A stretch of 64,000 nt of DNA from Rossellomorea aquimaris (GTDB lineage: Bacteria > Bacillota > Bacilli > Bacillales > Bacillaceae_B): positions 62,001 through 126,000 of the forward strand of contig NZ_JAIVAR010000007.1 of assembly GCF_020171925.1 (NCBI RefSeq), read 5' to 3'. Positions 34,423 to 43,906 of the stretch are shown here, piece by piece. Positions within the stretch are counted from its first letter, which is position 1; every line of letters begins with the position of its first letter. The position numbers were made by a program, and so were the translations under genes. The notes beneath the pieces are model-generated. The model saw nothing but the letters and a program-made list of their open reading frames with translations. It was not told the DNA's origin and made no database searches.

Positions 34423-36573
34423 CTATTTTTCATGTGCCGTTGTCCATCTAATCTCCAGACTGTCCCCGGCGTGTATCTCTCCATAGAACGTAGTTTCTTC
34501 TCCATTCCTGATTAACTGGAAAGACGTGTTAGCATGATCAGGCTTATTGACTTCAACGTGTTTAAAGAGATCCTGGAAAATAAAAGGCTGAGTGACTGTT
34601 TCCTCAATCGTGATGGAATCTCCAGAATGCACTGTGTCAACCATATTTAATGGCTTCCCCTCTTTGTAGACGGATGCAGATGACTGTCTCAGGATTACCG
34701 GGCTACCATTGAAGAGGACCTTAATCGACTTCTCTTGATATTCATTCCTTTTTGAAAGGATCATCCCGACTGTTATCTGCTTTGGGGGCTCTACTGTCAA
34801 TGTATCAAGGTGTGAAACGGAAGAGGAGGGTCTTGCCTCCATCCCATTTAAAAGTACTTTCCCACCTAATGAGGGAAAATAGGTTTCCTTGCCGTTGATG
34901 GTCAAACGGAATGGCTTCATGTGTTCCAACCAGTCTTCATGGCCCGATTTTCTCAAGACATCCGTGATGGTTTCTTTGCCCACATACTGGATCTTGTCAC
35001 CATCCTCAATCACGCAATCGGCTTTAACATGTGCCCCATTTTTTTTGAGCACCGGTGAGATAGTACGAGAATTCCCATCAATGATGACCGTTTTATCAGG
35101 CGTTTCATCTATTAAATCTGAAATTCTCACATGTGGGGAAGCTCCATCTTCCCCTTTGATCACGGTGATTCTGTCATGATTCATCAGCTTGTCATCAACG
35201 GACACTTCTTGGCCGTTTTTATAAATTGTTGGGGGATGCCCGTATCCACCCGGCAGAGTGACATCTTGTCCGTTCACAGTGATGAAGTAGGCACTACCAG
35301 GCTTGCCGTACAGTTTATTGATCTTGATGCCTGCAGCAAGTAAACCATCCCCGATCGTTAAATCCTTTACCTCAAATAAACGGATCGGTTGATCATTCAC
35401 ATGGATGGTTACATATTGGACGGGTGATTGTTTCGCTGCAATGGCGATCCCTACAGGCGTCACCAGTTCAGGTCCCTTGGCAAGTATATCTGTAATGGAA
35501 AGATTCTGTATGGCCTCTATCCCTCTGACGGCTACCCTGTTCTCAGGAAGGCTCAGTGATTTGGCGAGCTCTCTCGGCAGTTGTGGTGTCAAGCTGCCTC
35601 CTCCAACAAGCATGACAGCCTGCGGTGGTTTCTGATTGTTTAATAGAAGTATTTCGTGTGAAATCTTCTTGGCAAGGTTACTGATGGCAGGGAATATCTT
35701 CTCTACCACTTCATTCGAAGGGATCTCAGAGTCGAACCCTAATATATCAGTCACCGAGATCGTGTCGGAACGGTACAAGTCCCGTTTGGCCTTTTCCGCC
35801 AATGGAAAATCAAGAAGCAGGGCATCGCTGAGGGCCTCAGTGATTTCATCCCCAGCAGTCGGAACCATTCCGTAGGCAGTGATGGTCCCTTTGTTGGTAA
35901 GGGCGATATCAGACGTGCCTGCACCTATATCCACAAGGGCAACATTCAATCTCCTCATGGACGGTGGAATCAGGACATTGATTGCCGCTATCGGTTCGAG
36001 TGTCAGGGCTTCCATCTCAAGATCTGCACGATTCAATGCGGCAAGTAACGATTCGACCACCACTCTCGGCAGGAAGGTGGCGATGACCTCGACACTGGCT
36101 TCATTCCCTTGTTGATCGACCAGACTTCCGATTTCCTCTCCGTCAAGATGATAATACAAGACTGAATAACCTACACAGTAATAATGATAGCTTTGTGAAT
36201 CCTTTTCACTCTCCGCTGCCTGCGCCTGTGCCTTTTGAACAGCCGTGAGCTCTAGGTGGAGAATATCTTCCTTCGTCAGGAGTGGTTTCCCCTTGATTGC
36301 AAAAGAGGCAATCGATTTTTCCGTTTTCAGTGCCCTTCCCGCGGCAGCCACACAAACTTTATGAAGGGTCCCTTGTTTTTGCTCAAGCTTTTGCTTAATG
36401 GAGGTAATGACCTCCGAAACTGCAGGCACATCGTGAATTTGACCGTCAAGCATGGCCCGTTCTTTGTGCTCTTCTACTTCAATGTCGATGACATGGTATT
36501 TCCCATCTCTTTCTTCCAATATGATGCCGACGACCGAACGTGTCCCGATGTCCAATGAAAAAATTTTCTGCAA
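34423..36573 (-). CDS. FtsA-like actin-fold protein with long C-terminal extension
   Basis: About 716 residues. The N-terminal 390 residues are an FtsA/PilM-type actin-like ATPase: phosphate-1 LDIGTRSVVGII near residue 6, an inserted 1C/SHS2 region around 80–180, phosphate-2 LVDIGAGTSDIAL, and adenosine motif VMLVGGGSLTPQL. The remaining roughly 325 residues show several short domains with a repeating pattern of VNGQ/INGK/FNGS strands followed by hydrophobic-GD motifs (EDGDKI, HSGDSI, HAGDSL), suggesting tandem beta-grasp-like domains. TTG 36573 is chosen (QKIFSLDIG follows) because TAGGTG lies six bases upstream; GTG 36582 is an alternative. Distinct from division FtsA, which is about 440 residues and encoded beside ftsZ. 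Probable membrane or division-associated role; function unproven. Confidence 0.8.
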   Translation of the reverse strand: MQKIFSLDIGTRSVVGIILEERDGKYHVIDIEVEEHKERAMLDGQIHDVPAVSEVITSIKQKLEQKQGTLHKVCVAAAGRALKTEKSIASFAIKGKPLLTKEDILHLELTAVQKAQAQAAESEKDSQSYHYYCVGYSVLYYHLDGEEIGSLVDQQGNEASVEVIATFLPRVVVESLLAALNRADLEMEALTLEPIAAINVLIPPSMRRLNVALVDIGAGTSDIALTNKGTITAYGMVPTAGDEITEALSDALLLDFPLAEKAKRDLYRSDTISVTDILGFDSEIPSNEVVEKIFPAISNLAKKISHEILLLNNQKPPQAVMLVGGGSLTPQLPRELAKSLSLPENRVAVRGIEAIQNLSITDILAKGPELVTPVGIAIAAKQSPVQYVTIHVNDQPIRLFEVKDLTIGDGLLAAGIKINKLYGKPGSAYFITVNGQDVTLPGGYGHPPTIYKNGQEVSVDDKLMNHDRITVIKGEDGASPHVRISDLIDETPDKTVIIDGNSRTISPVLKKNGAHVKADCVIEDGDKIQYVGKETITDVLRKSGHEDWLEHMKPFRLTINGKETYFPSLGGKVLLNGMEARPSSSVSHLDTLTVEPPKQITVGMILSKRNEYQEKSIKVLFNGSPVILRQSSASVYKEGKPLNMVDTVHSGDSITIEETVTQPFIFQDLFKHVEVNKPDHANTSFQLIRNGEETTFYGEIHAGDSLEIRWTTAHEK

Positions 36574-36782
36574 ATTATACACCTACTTTTAATCAGTCTC
36601 ATAAGATACTAAAATACTTTAGCGCTTAAAAGCGTTTAATTAATAAAGAAATTTGTCGTGACATTTAAGAAATCATCTATTATAATTAGTTTCAATATCT
36701 ATAAAAAATGTATCATACTTTATTGAAACTGAAACAGTTTTTTCGGTATGAACAGGATAAAATCAAGAAAGGGTGCTGTATT

Positions 36783-37859
36783 GTGAGTAATCAAGAGCTC
36801 GATCAATTGCGAAAAAAAGTCGACGAGATGAACTTAAAACTATTAGACACCATTAATGAACGTGCTAAACTCGTTCAGGAAATCGGGCGTGTGAAGGAAA
36901 AGCAAGGAGTATACCGATATGATCCTGTTCGTGAAAGAGGGATGCTCGATTTAATCAAGGAACATAATGATGGTCCTTTCGAAAATTCGACCATTGAACA
37001 TATTTTCAAGGAAGTATTCAAAGCCGGTCTGGAGCTGCAAAAAGACGATCATCGAAAGGCGCTTCTTGTTTCACGCAAGAAGAAGGCCGAAGATACAATC
37101 GTGAATATCAATGGAGATGCAATTGGTGATGGCAATCCGCATTTTATCTTCGGACCATGTGCAGTTGAATCATATGAACAAGTGGCACAGGTGGCACAGG
37201 CCATTAAAGCGAAAGGATTGAAACTGCTGCGTGGAGGAGCGTTCAAACCAAGAACGTCCCCTTACGATTTCCAAGGACTTGGAATTGAAGGATTGAAGAT
37301 CCTTAAGAAGGTAGCGGACGAGTATGATCTTGCCGTAGTGAGTGAAATCGTCAATCCAGCGGACATCGAACCTGCCCTTGAATACATTGATGTGATCCAA
37401 ATCGGTGCAAGGAACATGCAGAACTTTGAATTATTGAAGGCGGCAGGATCCGTGAAGAAGCCTGTATTACTAAAAAGAGGGCTTGCTGCCACGATCGATG
37501 AGTTCATCAACGCAGCTGAATACATCATCTCACAAGGTAACGGGGACATTATCCTTTGTGAACGCGGAATCCGTACCTATGAGAAAGCGACACGGAATAC
37601 GCTTGATATTTCTGCAGTGCCGATCCTTAAGCAGGAGACTCACCTTCCTGTATTCGTGGATGTCACTCATTCCACAGGGCGCAGGGATCTTCTCCTCCCG
37701 ACTGCAAAAGCAGCGATCGCCATCGGAGCGGACGGTGTAATGGCAGAAGTACACCCGGACCCGGCTGTAGCCCTATCCGACTCAGCACAGCAAATGGACC
37801 TCGACCAATTCGACCACTTCTACCAGGAACTACTGAAAGGTCGCACCATCAACGTTTAA
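36783..37859 (+). CDS. aroA: Bifunctional DAHP synthase / chorismate mutase
   Basis: First enzyme of aromatic amino-acid synthesis (PEP + erythrose-4-phosphate to DAHP), with an N-terminal chorismate mutase domain (about 1–90, [26 protein letters not shown]) that acts as a feedback sensor. The DAHP synthase barrel follows from about 110: [65 protein letters not shown]. 358 residues, exactly as B. subtilis AroA(G). GTG 36783 follows AGAAAGGGTG. In B. subtilis it is upstream of ccpA; here a terminator and a repeat element separate them. Confidence 0.94.
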   Translation: MSNQELDQLRKKVDEMNLKLLDTINERAKLVQEIGRVKEKQGVYRYDPVRERGMLDLIKEHNDGPFENSTIEHIFKEVFKAGLELQKDDHRKALLVSRKKKAEDTIVNINGDAIGDGNPHFIFGPCAVESYEQVAQVAQAIKAKGLKLLRGGAFKPRTSPYDFQGLGIEGLKILKKVADEYDLAVVSEIVNPADIEPALEYIDVIQIGARNMQNFELLKAAGSVKKPVLLKRGLAATIDEFINAAEYIISQGNGDIILCERGIRTYEKATRNTLDISAVPILKQETHLPVFVDVTHSTGRRDLLLPTAKAAIAIGADGVMAEVHPDPAVALSDSAQQMDLDQFDHFYQELLKGRTINV

Positions 37860-37881
37860 TAACAGTATGTGAATATAACGC

Positions 37882-37923
37882 AACCAAAAAGACTGGACTC
37901 TGCATGAGTCCAGTCTTTTTGGT
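37882..37923 (+). terminator. aroA terminator
   Basis: ACCAAAAAGACTGGACTC (37883–37900) pairs perfectly with GAGTCCAGTCTTTTTGGT (37906–37923). Confidence 0.9.
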
Positions 37924-37981
37924 CATGAGGAAGATGTGGTTGAGATACTGTTACAATATTTTGTTGATTAACGTCAATTCT

Positions 37982-38109
37982 AGCTTTTGATTGGAGTGCA
38001 AGACGTAGACTCCTGCGGGAGAAGTGACGAATGTGAGACCCCGCAGGCGAAGCCGAGGAGGCTCACGGGTCACCCGCGGAAAGCGAAGTCTTGCACGGAA
38101 ATCAAAAGC
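37982..38109 (+). repeat. 128-bp interspersed inverted-repeat element, intact copy
   Basis: End arms GCTTTTGATT and AATCAAAAGC pair perfectly. Further inward pairs include GTGCAAGAC with GTCTTGCAC, CTCCTGCGGGA and CCCGCAGG, and GTGAGACCCCGC…GAGGCTCACGGG. The core is nearly identical, inverted, to 45703–45830. It lies between aroA and ccpA in otherwise empty sequence and has no open frame of its own. Confidence 0.9.
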
Positions 38110-38240
38110 GGGTTTGAAAGGTATATCCTAAATCATTGCAGTTATCAAAAGTCTGTCGTATGATAATCAACATAATTGCAGATAAATAGACTAAAGACTG
38201 TTATAATGTACTTTTTCACACTAAATATGTGCATTTTTTA

Positions 38241-38263
38241 ACAAACGTTTGTAATCGCTTTTT
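38241..38263 (+). promoter_or_regulatory. Palindrome and cre-like site ahead of ccpA
   Basis: ACAAACGTTTGT (38241–38252) is a perfect 12-bp palindrome; overlapping it, TGTAATCGCTTTTT (38250–38263) matches 12 of 14 positions of the CcpA cre consensus TGWAANCGNTNWCA (up to the last CA). About 63 bases before the ccpA start. Autoregulation by CcpA is a possibility. Confidence 0.35.
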
Positions 38264-38325
38264 TCTTATGGAATATTTAGTGTAAAATAACAGTAATAAG
38301 CCGAGAAGTTAAAGGAGTGTCAATA

Positions 38326-39324
38326 ATGAATATTACAATATACGATGTAGCGCGTGAAGCGAATGTCTCAATGGCTACTGTATCACGAGTAGTAAACGGA
38401 AATCCCAATGTTAAGCCTGCGACAAGAAAGAAGGTACTTGAAGTCATCGATCGCCTTGGGTACCGACCTAACGCAGTCGCACGTGGACTAGCGAGTAAGA
38501 AGACGACAACAGTCGGGGTCATCATCCCTGATATTTCAAATATCTTCTACGCGGAATTAGCGCGCGGAATTGAAGATATTGCCACGATGTACAAGTACAA
38601 CATCATCTTAAGTAATTCCGATCAGAACTCTGAAAAAGAATTGCATCTATTAAACACCATGCTTGGTAAGCAGGTGGATGGAATTCTCTTTATGGGTGGA
38701 CATATTTCCGACGAACATGTTCAGGAATTTGAGCGTTCCCCGGTTCCGATCGTCCTTGCAGGAGCAGTCGAAGAGACGAATAGGGTACCGTCTGTGAACA
38801 TTGATTATAAGGCGGCGACATATGATGCAGTCAAAGATTTACTTGATAAGGGTCATAAGCGGATCGGATTTGTGAGTGGTCCATTCCACGATACGATCAA
38901 TATGAAGTTCAAACTTGAAGGGTACAGGGAAGCACTGGCATCTGCAGGAGTGGAATTCAGTGACGATCTCGTGGTCGAAGGCGAATACACGTATGATTCA
39001 GGTCTTGAAGCATGGCAAAGATTCTCTGAATTGAATGATAAGCCGACAGCCATTTTCGTAGGGAACGATGAGACTGCTCTCGGGGTTGTGCATGGTGCAC
39101 AGGACAGCGGAGTCAAAATCCCGGATGATGTCGAGATCATCAGCTTCGACAACACACGACTTGCCTTGATGGTGAGACCACAGCTTACTTCTGTCGTTCA
39201 GCCTCTATATGATATTGGTGCAGTGGCCATGAGGCTGTTGACGAAATACATGAACAAAGAGACGGTTGAAGAAGAGACGGTTGTGCTACCTCACCGCATT
39301 GAATACCGCCGCTCAACAAAATAA
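38326..39324 (+). CDS. ccpA: Catabolite control protein A (LacI family)
   Basis: Global carbon regulator that binds cre sites together with Ser46-phosphorylated HPr. N-terminal helix-turn-helix [22 protein letters not shown], hinge helix [14 protein letters not shown], then the periplasmic-binding-protein-like core ([24 protein letters not shown]). 332 residues. ATG 38326 has AAAGGAG upstream. Very close to B. subtilis CcpA throughout the N-terminal half. Followed by motP/motS as in B. subtilis; relevant targets in the window are the acsA/acu genes. Confidence 0.96.
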   Translation: MNITIYDVAREANVSMATVSRVVNGNPNVKPATRKKVLEVIDRLGYRPNAVARGLASKKTTTVGVIIPDISNIFYAELARGIEDIATMYKYNIILSNSDQNSEKELHLLNTMLGKQVDGILFMGGHISDEHVQEFERSPVPIVLAGAVEETNRVPSVNIDYKAATYDAVKDLLDKGHKRIGFVSGPFHDTINMKFKLEGYREALASAGVEFSDDLVVEGEYTYDSGLEAWQRFSELNDKPTAIFVGNDETALGVVHGAQDSGVKIPDDVEIISFDNTRLALMVRPQLTSVVQPLYDIGAVAMRLLTKYMNKETVEEETVVLPHRIEYRRSTK

Positions 39325-39461
39325 TTTTGCCGATCGTGATAATGAGACGAAGTGACTCTGTATCATGCTTTTCTTGGACTTCCTGAAGGATATCCGAGGG
39401 GTATGACAGTGTAGCGGAACAGAGCATAAGACAAAAGAACGGATTGACGGGGAGAGTCAAT

Positions 39462-40265
39462 ATGAAGAAGCTTGATGTACTTACGCCCATAGGGGTGGTC
39501 GTAGGCTTTCTATTTGTAGCATTTGCGATCATGACGAACGAGGGGCTTTCAGGGTTTGGTTCATTCGTGGACCTTCCCTCCATTTTCATTGTCATCGGTG
39601 GTTTGATCGCTGCCATGCTGGTCAGTTTCTCACTTAAGGAACTGAAGCATTTGGGCAGAGTCATGCGTGAATCCTTCCGTGAGGAGAACTACGACCTTCA
39701 GGGCGTGATCCGCACCTTCATCCTTTTGTCAGAGAAAGCGAGAAGGGAGGGGCTTCTCGCCTTGGAAGCGGAAGTAGAGGAGCTTGGGGATCCATTCATC
39801 CGGAAAGGGGTCCTCCTGGCCGTCGATGGTGTCGAGCCGGATGTGATAACGGATATCATGACGGCTGAAATCATCGCACTGGAAGAACGTCACCGCAAAA
39901 GCAGAAGTTTACTTGATAAAGCGGGTGAATATGCACCTGCATGGGGGATGATCGGGACGTTGATCGGCCTTGTCCTCATGCTGAAGAATTTGAATGATCC
40001 CACTACTCTCGGACCTAATATGGCGATAGCGCTACTCACCACGCTGTATGGATCATTGCTTGCCAACCTAGTGTTCATTCCCATGGCTTCTAAACTGGCC
40101 ATGCGCACAGAGAAAGAGGTCTTCATGAAGCAGGTCATCATAGAAGGGGTTGTCGGCGTTCAATCAGGTCAAAATCCGAGACTTTTAGAGGAAAAACTTA
40201 AAGTATTCTTATCACATGAGGAATTGATGGAGTATGCCGAGGAACGGGAGGCATCCGCTTCATGA
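39462..40265 (+). CDS. motP: Flagellar stator protein MotP (sodium type)
   Basis: MotA-family stator subunit of the Na+-driven MotPS complex. 267 residues, four membrane helices: about 8–28 and 33–53 near the N-terminus, and about 150–205 near the C-terminus, with cytoplasmic loop RESFREENYDLQGV between. Conserved AWGMIGTLIGLVLMLKNL carries the stator proline region. ATG 39462 follows GGGGAGAG. It overlaps motS by four bases (ATGA). The B. subtilis name was YtxD. Confidence 0.92.
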   Translation: MKKLDVLTPIGVVVGFLFVAFAIMTNEGLSGFGSFVDLPSIFIVIGGLIAAMLVSFSLKELKHLGRVMRESFREENYDLQGVIRTFILLSEKARREGLLALEAEVEELGDPFIRKGVLLAVDGVEPDVITDIMTAEIIALEERHRKSRSLLDKAGEYAPAWGMIGTLIGLVLMLKNLNDPTTLGPNMAIALLTTLYGSLLANLVFIPMASKLAMRTEKEVFMKQVIIEGVVGVQSGQNPRLLEEKLKVFLSHEELMEYAEEREASAS

Positions 40266-40981
40266 GGCAAAGAAGGAGGAGCGCTCCCGAGCCGAAGTCC
40301 AGTGCCCCGCGATGGATGGTGACTTTCTCAGATTTGATCACTCTTATTCTTGTATTCTTTATTCTTCTTTTCTCCATGTCCCAGATCGATATTGTAAAAT
40401 TCAGGGCAATCGCTGAATCATTTCAGCAAAAACAGATTCTTGAATTCTATCCATCTGTCATTCCTTTTGAAAAACCTTCCAGCAACCCTGAAATCGTGGA
40501 CGATGACGTCCATGAGGAAAATCTAAAGGAATTACTGACAGGCATTCAATCGTATCTGAAGGAAAATAAGCTGAATGATATCGTGGTGGCGACCAGAACA
40601 GATAGGGGAGTCGTCCTGGTCCTTCAGGAGCAGGCGCTCTTCGATTCGGGTGAAGCAGCAATCTTGGAGAGTTCCTATCCACTCCTGAATAAAGTAGGGG
40701 AACTGTTGAGTCAAATCCCCAACTTTGTAAAGGTAGAAGGGCATACCGATAATAGACCGATTTCCACCTATCAATTTCCTTCCAATTGGGAATTATCATC
40801 GGCTCGGGCAGGTGCCGTCATTCGATATTTGATCGATAACGAGGGGCTGGATCCCAAAAGGTTCATTGCGGTGGGCTACGGAGATACACGACCGATTGCA
40901 TCGAATGATACCGAGGCGAATTTGCAAAAAAATAGAAGAGTGGAGATCATCATCAGTGATCCTGGTTATGAAGAAGAATAA
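40262..40981 (+). CDS. motS: Flagellar stator protein MotS (sodium type)
   Basis: MotB-family subunit. Basic N-terminus, one transmembrane helix TFSDLITLILVFFILLFSMS with the ion-binding Asp24, and a plug region. The C-terminal OmpA-like peptidoglycan-binding domain contains VEGHTDNRPI and NWELSSARAGAVIRYL. 239 residues. The valine after the Asp-helix leucines (ILVFFILLF) is in the place where MotS proteins have Val and proton-driven MotB often has Leu, which supports sodium use by family knowledge. Start overlaps motP. Confidence 0.92.
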   Translation: MRQRRRSAPEPKSSAPRWMVTFSDLITLILVFFILLFSMSQIDIVKFRAIAESFQQKQILEFYPSVIPFEKPSSNPEIVDDDVHEENLKELLTGIQSYLKENKLNDIVVATRTDRGVVLVLQEQALFDSGEAAILESSYPLLNKVGELLSQIPNFVKVEGHTDNRPISTYQFPSNWELSSARAGAVIRYLIDNEGLDPKRFIAVGYGDTRPIASNDTEANLQKNRRVEIIISDPGYEEE

Positions 40982-40991
40982 GGATACGGAG

Positions 40992-41026
40992 GCATCCCGG
41001 CTTTATAGGCTGGGATGCTTTTTTAA
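40992..41026 (+). terminator. motPS terminator
   Basis: GCATCCCGGC pairs with GGCTGGGATGC (one bulge), then a T run. Confidence 0.8.
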
Positions 41027-41104
41027 AGGATGGGTTTATCCTTGGAGGTGGGTGAAAATGAAAGGCCAGGAATCTGCGAGAATCCGGGCCATTTTTCGTG
41101 CATA

Positions 41105-42280
41105 TTAACTTCCTGGCTTCTGCTTGATCTGCTGTCGGATGGGATAAAGAGCTTTTTCAAGCGTGTGTCTATTCTTCTCCGTGATCTCCTCTTTACGAGG
41201 GATGGGAGCATATAGATCCGGGACATCCGCCCACTGGGTTGGTAGAGGGACTCCTGCTTTCTCTTTCCAGCGTTCCACCCAGCCTTGGGGAAATTCATCT
41301 GCAGCATCCAAGCGACCGGTCATTTCAAGCCAGAGCAAGGACCAGGCCCTCGGAACGACTCTCCAGATATCATATCCGCCCCCTCCGACTGCAATCCATC
41401 TACCATCACAATACTCCTCGGCAAGCTCATGGGCAATGCGGGGGATTTCCCTGTAAATGTTCATGGTGGCTGAAAGGTGAGTCAACGGATCGTGGTAATG
41501 GGCGTCTGCCCCATTTTGAGTCAGGATGACGTCGGGCTTGAAGTACTCCACTACCTCCCTGAAACTTGTTTCGTATGCCTCGAGCCAGGATTCATCTTCC
41601 GTAAAAGCATCGAGGGGAACGTTGAATGAGAATCCATACCCTTTACCATGCCCCCGTTCATTGATGTTGCCGGTACCGGGGAACAAATACCTTCCTGTTT
41701 CATGGATGGACAACGTGCAAACGTCTGGATCGTCATAGAATGACCACTGCACCCCATCTCCGTGATGGGCATCCGTATCCACGTACAGCACCCTGGCACG
41801 GTATTTCTCTTGTAAATAACGGATGGCCACCGAGCTATCATTGTAAATACAAAACCCGGAAGCCTTGCCCTTGAACCCGTGATGAAGCCCTCCTCCAAGA
41901 TGAAGGGCGTGTCTTGCTCTGCCTGTCATCACATAATCCACAGCAACTAATGCACCGCCGACCAGAAAAGCACTTGCTTCATGCATCCCATTGAAAATGG
42001 GGGTATCCTCGGTACCGATTCCGTATCCTTCGGCCTGCTCAGGGGAAAGGTGACCTGTACCCGCTTTCTTGACAGCGTTTACATAGAGGGGGTCATGGTT
42101 CATACATAATTCTTCATCCGTCGCCATTCTGGCCGGTACGATGTCGTCTGGATGAAGTGCATTGATTTCTTTCAGTAAATCCATCGTCAGCGTCAATCGG
42201 GTTTGATTGAAAGGGTGCTGATCGTTAAAGCGGTATCGCAATAGTTCATCTGAATATACGAATACGGCATCTTTCTTCAT
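41105..42280 (-). CDS. acuC: Acetoin utilization protein AcuC, histone-deacetylase-like
   Basis: Class I/II HDAC-family zinc amidohydrolase that removes the acetyl group from lysine of acetyl-CoA synthetase. Motifs: GGGLHHGFKGKASGFCIYND, VDTDAHHGDGVQW with the charge-relay His pair and zinc ligands, and TQNGADAHYHDPLTHL. 391 residues. ATG 42280 overlaps the acuB stop as ATGA, so translation is coupled; the frame opens nine codons upstream. Last gene of acuABC. Confidence 0.94.
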   Translation of the reverse strand: MKKDAVFVYSDELLRYRFNDQHPFNQTRLTLTMDLLKEINALHPDDIVPARMATDEELCMNHDPLYVNAVKKAGTGHLSPEQAEGYGIGTEDTPIFNGMHEASAFLVGGALVAVDYVMTGRARHALHLGGGLHHGFKGKASGFCIYNDSSVAIRYLQEKYRARVLYVDTDAHHGDGVQWSFYDDPDVCTLSIHETGRYLFPGTGNINERGHGKGYGFSFNVPLDAFTEDESWLEAYETSFREVVEYFKPDVILTQNGADAHYHDPLTHLSATMNIYREIPRIAHELAEEYCDGRWIAVGGGGYDIWRVVPRAWSLLWLEMTGRLDAADEFPQGWVERWKEKAGVPLPTQWADVPDLYAPIPRKEEITEKNRHTLEKALYPIRQQIKQKPGS

Positions 42281-42924
42281 GAAGACATTCCCGGCATGTT
42301 CGGCCATAACACGTCATATCCTTCTTTCTTCAGATCTTCTATCACATTCATCGGATTCATCGTCCTAACCCGGAATACAAGGATCTTAAAGGCTTCATCT
42401 TTTTTATCAGGATAAACAAGTACACTCAGGATATTGCTGTTATGACGGCGTATGATCCCCGCGACATCATATAATATCCCTGCCCTGTGAGGTACTTTCA
42501 CCTCGATCTGGGAACCGGGTTGATTGGCCCCTGTCAATTGGATCAACGTATGAAGGAGATCCGTTTCAGTGATGATGCCGATCAACTTATTTTCCCTGAC
42601 AATGGGAAGGCAGCTGATATGATGTTCAAAGAACAATGCGGCGACTTCTTCCACAAAGTCGAGGGGATGTCCGGTTATGACATCCGTCTTCATGATATAT
42701 TTCAACGGTTTCTTCAATTCAGGAGCAGAAGAATCATTGTTGAATATGGAGGGCGTCCCGTCTTTTACGTCACGGTCACTGACGATCCCGACTACTTCTG
42801 AATCCTCATTCGTGATCGGGATATGCTTGATTTTCTTATCCCTCATCAATTGGATGGCTGATTCGATCGTATCTTCAGGCTGCAGAGCAGCCACATTCGT
42901 ATTCATAATTTCTTCTACAATCAT
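42277..42924 (-). CDS. acuB: AcuB, tandem CBS plus ACT-like domain protein
   Basis: 215 residues. Two CBS motifs at the N-terminus (VEEIMNTNVAALQPEDTIESAI and MKTDVITGHPLDFVEEVAALFF), likely adenylate sensing, followed by a C-terminal ACT-like domain (VKVPHRAGILYDVAGIIRRHN). Probably links energy charge to the AcsA acetylation cycle; mechanism not established. ATG 42924 follows AAAGAGGTGG. Between acuA and acuC. Confidence 0.93.
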   Translation of the reverse strand: MIVEEIMNTNVAALQPEDTIESAIQLMRDKKIKHIPITNEDSEVVGIVSDRDVKDGTPSIFNNDSSAPELKKPLKYIMKTDVITGHPLDFVEEVAALFFEHHISCLPIVRENKLIGIITETDLLHTLIQLTGANQPGSQIEVKVPHRAGILYDVAGIIRRHNSNILSVLVYPDKKDEAFKILVFRVRTMNPMNVIEDLKKEGYDVLWPNMPGMSS

Positions 42925-43008
42925 GTTTTCCACCTCTTTATCGAAAGCTGTATTCCTACTTGTTGTTGCTAATCATAGGATATGAGCAGTTAGAAAAAAA
43001 CGAATCGT

Positions 43009-43641
43009 TTAATACATGAAACGGTTCATGAAGCGGAGCTGATCAAAGCGTTGGATGGACTCCGGATCGACCCGTTTCCCGATTCTTGCCATCAAGCAAT
43101 TTGCCGGGTGCGAACTGATCTCTGGATCATCCGTCGCATAATATTCGAGACCGCCTGCATTCATCATCTTCTCCATGACTTTACGATATTCCCAAACGTT
43201 GAGCCCGGTACCCTTCAAATCCCAATGCCAGTAATATTCTGTTGTAATGACAATGTAGTCTTCCATTTGATCATCCATCATGGATACCTTTAATAGATGC
43301 TTTCCTACTGATGCTCCACGGAACTTGGGGATGACTTCAATGGCACCGAGTTCTATGAGATTCTCCATTTTCCCCTGTGACCAACGCTCAAGTGGATCGG
43401 GATACAAATATGTAACATAGCCGACAATGGTATGATGATCTCTTGCAATGATAATTCGCCCTTCCGGTAATCCGGCGATTTCGACTAGCGCTTTATGCTG
43501 CTGTGCAGGAGGCCGGAAAGCAACAAGATCCTCATGGAAATCAAGTCCTGCCAGCTCTTCGGCATGAATGGGACCTTCAATGATCAAATTTCCTTTTGTT
43601 GTCTTCAACTCAGTTGCATTATAGGTTTTCTTTACTTTCAT
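43009..43641 (-). CDS. acuA: Protein lysine acetyltransferase AcuA
   Basis: GNAT-family enzyme that acetylates and inactivates AcsA. The acetyl-CoA loop region is VIPKFRGASVGKHLL, and the TEYYWHWDLKGTGLNVWEYRKVMEKMM signature is typical. 210 residues, the same as B. subtilis. ATG 43641 is preceded by GGTGGTG; the open frame extends 14 codons upstream, but homology starts here. Divergent from its substrate gene acsA. Confidence 0.94.
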   Translation of the reverse strand: MKVKKTYNATELKTTKGNLIIEGPIHAEELAGLDFHEDLVAFRPPAQQHKALVEIAGLPEGRIIIARDHHTIVGYVTYLYPDPLERWSQGKMENLIELGAIEVIPKFRGASVGKHLLKVSMMDDQMEDYIVITTEYYWHWDLKGTGLNVWEYRKVMEKMMNAGGLEYYATDDPEISSHPANCLMARIGKRVDPESIQRFDQLRFMNRFMY

Positions 43642-43675
43642 CTGGACACCACCTAATGATATTCCTCCTAATCTA

Positions 43676-43710
43676 TTATACATGAAACAGGAAAAAGTAG
43701 AGCGCTTTCA
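43676..43710 (-). promoter_or_regulatory. acuA promoter region with cre-like site
   Basis: The minus-strand -10 TATAAT lies at 43676–43681. A cre-like sequence GTAGAGCGCTTTCA (43697–43710, plus strand) overlaps its -35 area, matching 12 of 14 cre positions. The position fits repression of acuABC by CcpA. Confidence 0.5.
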
Positions 43711-43841
43711 CGAAATTTTCAGACGTTTGATTTACTTTTCATCGTCTAAATATTATTTTGAAATACCTATTAAAACGCACTGTATTGGGAGTTATGGCCT
43801 TACGTACAGTAGCTAAGTGCCCTTGCTGATTTTTTAAAAAA

Positions 43842-43870
43842 TTGAGAAAATAACAATTATATACTATAAT
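43842..43870 (+). promoter_or_regulatory. acsA promoter
   Basis: TTGAGA (43842–43847), 17-base spacer, TATAAT (43865–43870), followed by AAGGATG and the acsA leader. Confidence 0.65.
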
Positions 43871-43906
43871 AAGGATGTAAATTCTTACATAAGGGGGATT
43901 CGGTAT

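Noticed and set aside
39300..39461. A SigD-type promoter (GCCGAT) before motP
   Set aside because: A GCCGATCG sequence follows the ccpA stop, but no TAAA -35 at 15 bases was found. motPS is more simply read from ccpA.
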